Assembly: GCA_019914995.1 (NCBI GenBank)
Contig: CM034131.1
Coordinates: 8,154,501 to 8,218,500, forward strand
Direction of reading: 5' to 3'
Source: Acanthochlamys bracteata
Taxonomy: Eukaryota > Streptophyta > Magnoliopsida > Pandanales > Velloziaceae
DNA: 64,000 nucleotides
The position numbers and the translations under genes were made by a program. Below the pieces are notes generated by a model. That model saw nothing but the letters and a program-made list of their open reading frames with translations, did not search any database and had not been told where the DNA came from. Shown piece after piece: positions 61,436 to 64,000 of this stretch (positions are counted from its first letter, which is position 1; each line of letters starts with the position of its first letter).

Positions 61436-63703
61436 CATTGCTGAACTTTTCTGAATTCTGTGAGGACCGGATATATGTTTTCAAACGCAGTGTAGGTCTC
61501 GTCCCTCACCTAAATCAGTGTAAGTAAGAAATGTTCAGGTATGTCTGAAACAACTCATACCATGAGTGCAGGAATGCGTTTTTACCTTGGCTCCTGTCAG
61601 AACAATCTTGCCTGAAACAAAAATGAGGAGCACAATCTTTGGCTGTTTCATGCGATATATAAGACCAGGAAATAATTCTGGTTCGTACTATAATAAAAAA
61701 AAGGTTGAAACATTTAAGCATACTAAATCAACGAGTGCATGGAAACGCTAAAGCATAACTAATGTCCATATTAAAAGATAACTTACACTAGAGAAAGCAC
61801 CATGAGAATATGCAAGACCTTCTAGCCTTATGGGGAACTTAACATCACAGGAACCAACTATATTCTGAATCTTGAAATCCTGCAATTGCAGAAGAAAAAA
61901 GTAACATGAAAATCTTAAATACACATCAGTTAAAGGTTCTGAACGAATGATAGTATAAAAGCCCCAACAAAAACCTTAAACTTGGCAGGAAAACCAAGCT
62001 TTTGAATAATGCGAGCATACTGCAAACAAAAGCATCATGTCAGACAGAAAAGCCTTTTAGTATCCATACAAATAGCATACTCAGACAAACTAAAGGTTGT
62101 TACAAAGTCAAAGGATCATTATCTACAGCACCTTGCGGGCAGCCAGCTTCGATTGCTGCTCACTTTTGGCTCCAGTGCAGACCTAACCATAAAGGCTTCC
62201 AAAGTCAGGAAGGATACATAAGGAAAACGTTGCAGAAAGAACAACCGAGCTACCCAAAAAATACAGACTGACAGACAATAACTAGGTAAAGGATATATTA
62301 GAAGTAAAAAAAAGAACTGACGTATCCACTTAAATAAGTATTAGTAGGACAAACAAATTGTCTACAACAACATTCTCCACTGGCAACTTGTCAGAATTCA
62401 CAGGCAATACTTAAAGGAGCAAGAATGTAAGATATTGTTACACTCTCACCAGAAGTTGTTTAGCAACTAATTTCATTTATAATAGGTTGAGTACTTCCCA
62501 TCAACATAGGAGGGTAAAAAGAAAAGGACAAGAGCAACTAGAGACTACTAAATGCATGCACAGGAAGACCAATTACAAGGAGCCATCAAACAAACAACAA
62601 ATTGGCTACTTCAGAAAAAAGGCTTACTTTCAAAGTAATGGAGCAGCCATAATGAACGACTTCAAAAGAATGATTCTTTTTGGTCGAGAGACATCTATAA
62701 AGCATATACATAGAGAGGATTGCCTCAAGCAACTACTACAAGTACGATAAGATTACAACACCACAAAAAGGGTTGACAAAAGACTTGCAAATGACTCAAC
62801 AAACCACATCAAGCACCATGAGCATAATGAACTATTACCAAAAAGGATAATCTAAGATATAAATATCTCACCATCTTCCCTGATGCAAATATCAAGGCTG
62901 TTGTTTTAGGTTCTCTAATCCTCATAATGACCGCAGCAAATCGCTGTCCGGTAGAAGTCAATCAAGACATCGATTAGCCGATAGAAATACACAAGACAAA
63001 CTTACAGTGTAACTAAGTAGACATGCAGAAAGAGTTGTTACATCATAAAATTGAGTGAAACACTAAGGTTAAGTAAAACCTTTGGACAAGTAACCAGACA
63101 AACATAGTGTTCCAAATGTAAGTCATGATAAACATCTAGTTACACAAGTGACCATAAAGAAGTTGCATAACTAGCTCAGTTAGTGACACAAAAAAGTGAA
63201 GCGCCTAGTTACCCTAACATCAACTTCCGATATACAACCTTAACTATTAGCACTGTGGAAGCTATGAGATGCTTGTTATTTCATTCTGCATTCTCTTGCA
63301 GATTATGCATTTATTTTCTGTAAAATTATGCTCCTATACAATAACATATACACCACACCAAATGTGATAATTCAACACCAAAGATACAGCTTAATAAATT
63401 CACATACATTGATTAATAAGATTCCCAACAATGATAAGCTTAATTTGAGCACCAGTCAGCCTTAAAACGGTACTGTGTGCACATACTTACTGAATATCAG
63501 AATAACCAGTCCAGCGTCACAAAAGTAATCAACAAATGAACAAAGTCAACAAAAATAAAGGTTTACAACACCAACATAAATAAATGTAATAAGAACCTAA
63601 AATCTGTAGCCCCACCTTGGGGTTGTACTCTGCATTACGTGCTTGAAGTGCAATTGCTTTAAGATCCAGCTTGCAGTCCAAGTTGACAGTTGAAACTATA
63701 TTC
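61436..63703 (-). CDS. TBP2: TATA-box-binding protein, N terminus off the right edge
   Basis: General transcription factor that binds the TATA box with a saddle of two repeats. Exons on the minus strand: 63616-63703 ([20 protein letters not shown]), 62872-62943 ([20 protein letters not shown]), 62132-62182 ([17 protein letters not shown]), 61975-62019 ([15 protein letters not shown]), 61787-61879 ([20 protein letters not shown] and on), 61586-61687 ([20 protein letters not shown] and on) and 61436-61509 ([24 protein letters not shown]). All join in frame. The first exon (about 25 residues ending GIVPTLQ in the family) is beyond 64000. The last coding exon ends CAG CAA TG before a GT donor. 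The stop would therefore be TG plus an A from the 3' UTR exon, perhaps the AG/A near 60890. TBP2 is chosen from gene order only. Confidence 0.93.
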
Positions 63704-64000
63704 CTAGAATGTTCAATCAAAAAGCAGTCAGATGGCTTATCTGAAAGCAACAGCACATTTGGATACCCGGGCTGACCGAAAAAGGCAAGCACTTATTTTG
63801 AGAACACGATACTCCATCCAAATTCAAGCTGACTCTTAATATGGCATAGTCTTTAGGAAAATGATAAAGCTTCATCAATTAAAGTTTCCAAATCTCAGCT
63901 GACATAACAACCTAAATTTAAAATTTGAACTTTTAAAAACCATCCATTGAACAAATCCATGCCATTAAAAACACAACAACAACAGGAAATCACATGTCCA

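Noticed and set aside
63704..63792. Upstream extension of the TBP exon frame (FLIEHSR and before)
   Set aside because: An AG acceptor lies exactly before the conserved NIVSTVNL, so the extension is intron that happens to be open.

Overview
The window is a piece of eudicot plant nuclear genome. The evidence is spliced genes with short exons and AT-rich GT/AG introns, plant-only proteins (FRIGIDA-like, ferredoxin C1, an ECT-type YTH reader), telo-box and site II promoter motifs, and small AT-rich foldback transposons between genes. There is no bacterial, organellar or viral block, and no tRNA, rRNA or CRISPR array was seen. Exon borders were placed by eye from splice signals. For most genes they add up to an intact frame of the length usual for the family.

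Layout. 1-14021 (-): a large MON2-like trafficking gene with its 3' end off the left edge. 14413-14868 (+): single-exon ferredoxin C1, head-to-head with MON2. 16408-19236 (-): FRIGIDA-like 4. About 19960-21770 (+): a degenerate, unidentified gene. 26182-29335 (+): cytosolic-type cysteine synthase with a 2-base frameshift in exon 4. 30296-32176 (+): ribosomal protein S18. 35909-39771 (+): NAD(H) glutamate dehydrogenase. About 40584-40983 (+): a small unnamed plant protein ending in a CaaX box. 41784-44230 (+): ADP-glucose phosphorylase / GalT-like protein. About 44870-45839 (-): a broken 3' fragment of a MET1-type TPR gene. 47386-49528 (+): ribosomal protein L11, with possible box C/D snoRNAs in its last intron. 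51436-55288 (+): YTH/ECT m6A reader with a GC-AG intron. 56522-59985 (+): BCKDH E1 beta. 61436-63703 (-): TATA-binding protein, whose N terminus is off the right edge.

The genes do not form one pathway. They look like slowly evolving ancestral neighbourhoods. From memory, Arabidopsis keeps OASA1-FdC1-FRL4B together on chromosome 4, GDH1 and the GalT-like gene close together on chromosome 5, and MET1-ECT4-BCDH beta-TBP2 together on chromosome 1. Three matching groups occur here, which supports the identities and makes the MET1 remnant easy to interpret.

Intergenic space is dominated by AT-rich foldback elements of about 220-300 bp. Four have clear 3-bp TTA/TAA target duplications, the signature of Tourist-like (PIF/Harbinger) MITEs. 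I found no convincing wholly new system. The most notable items are the frameshifted cysteine synthase, the MET1 relic, the MITE family, the small CaaX protein, the snoRNA-like repeats and several unusual splice arrangements.
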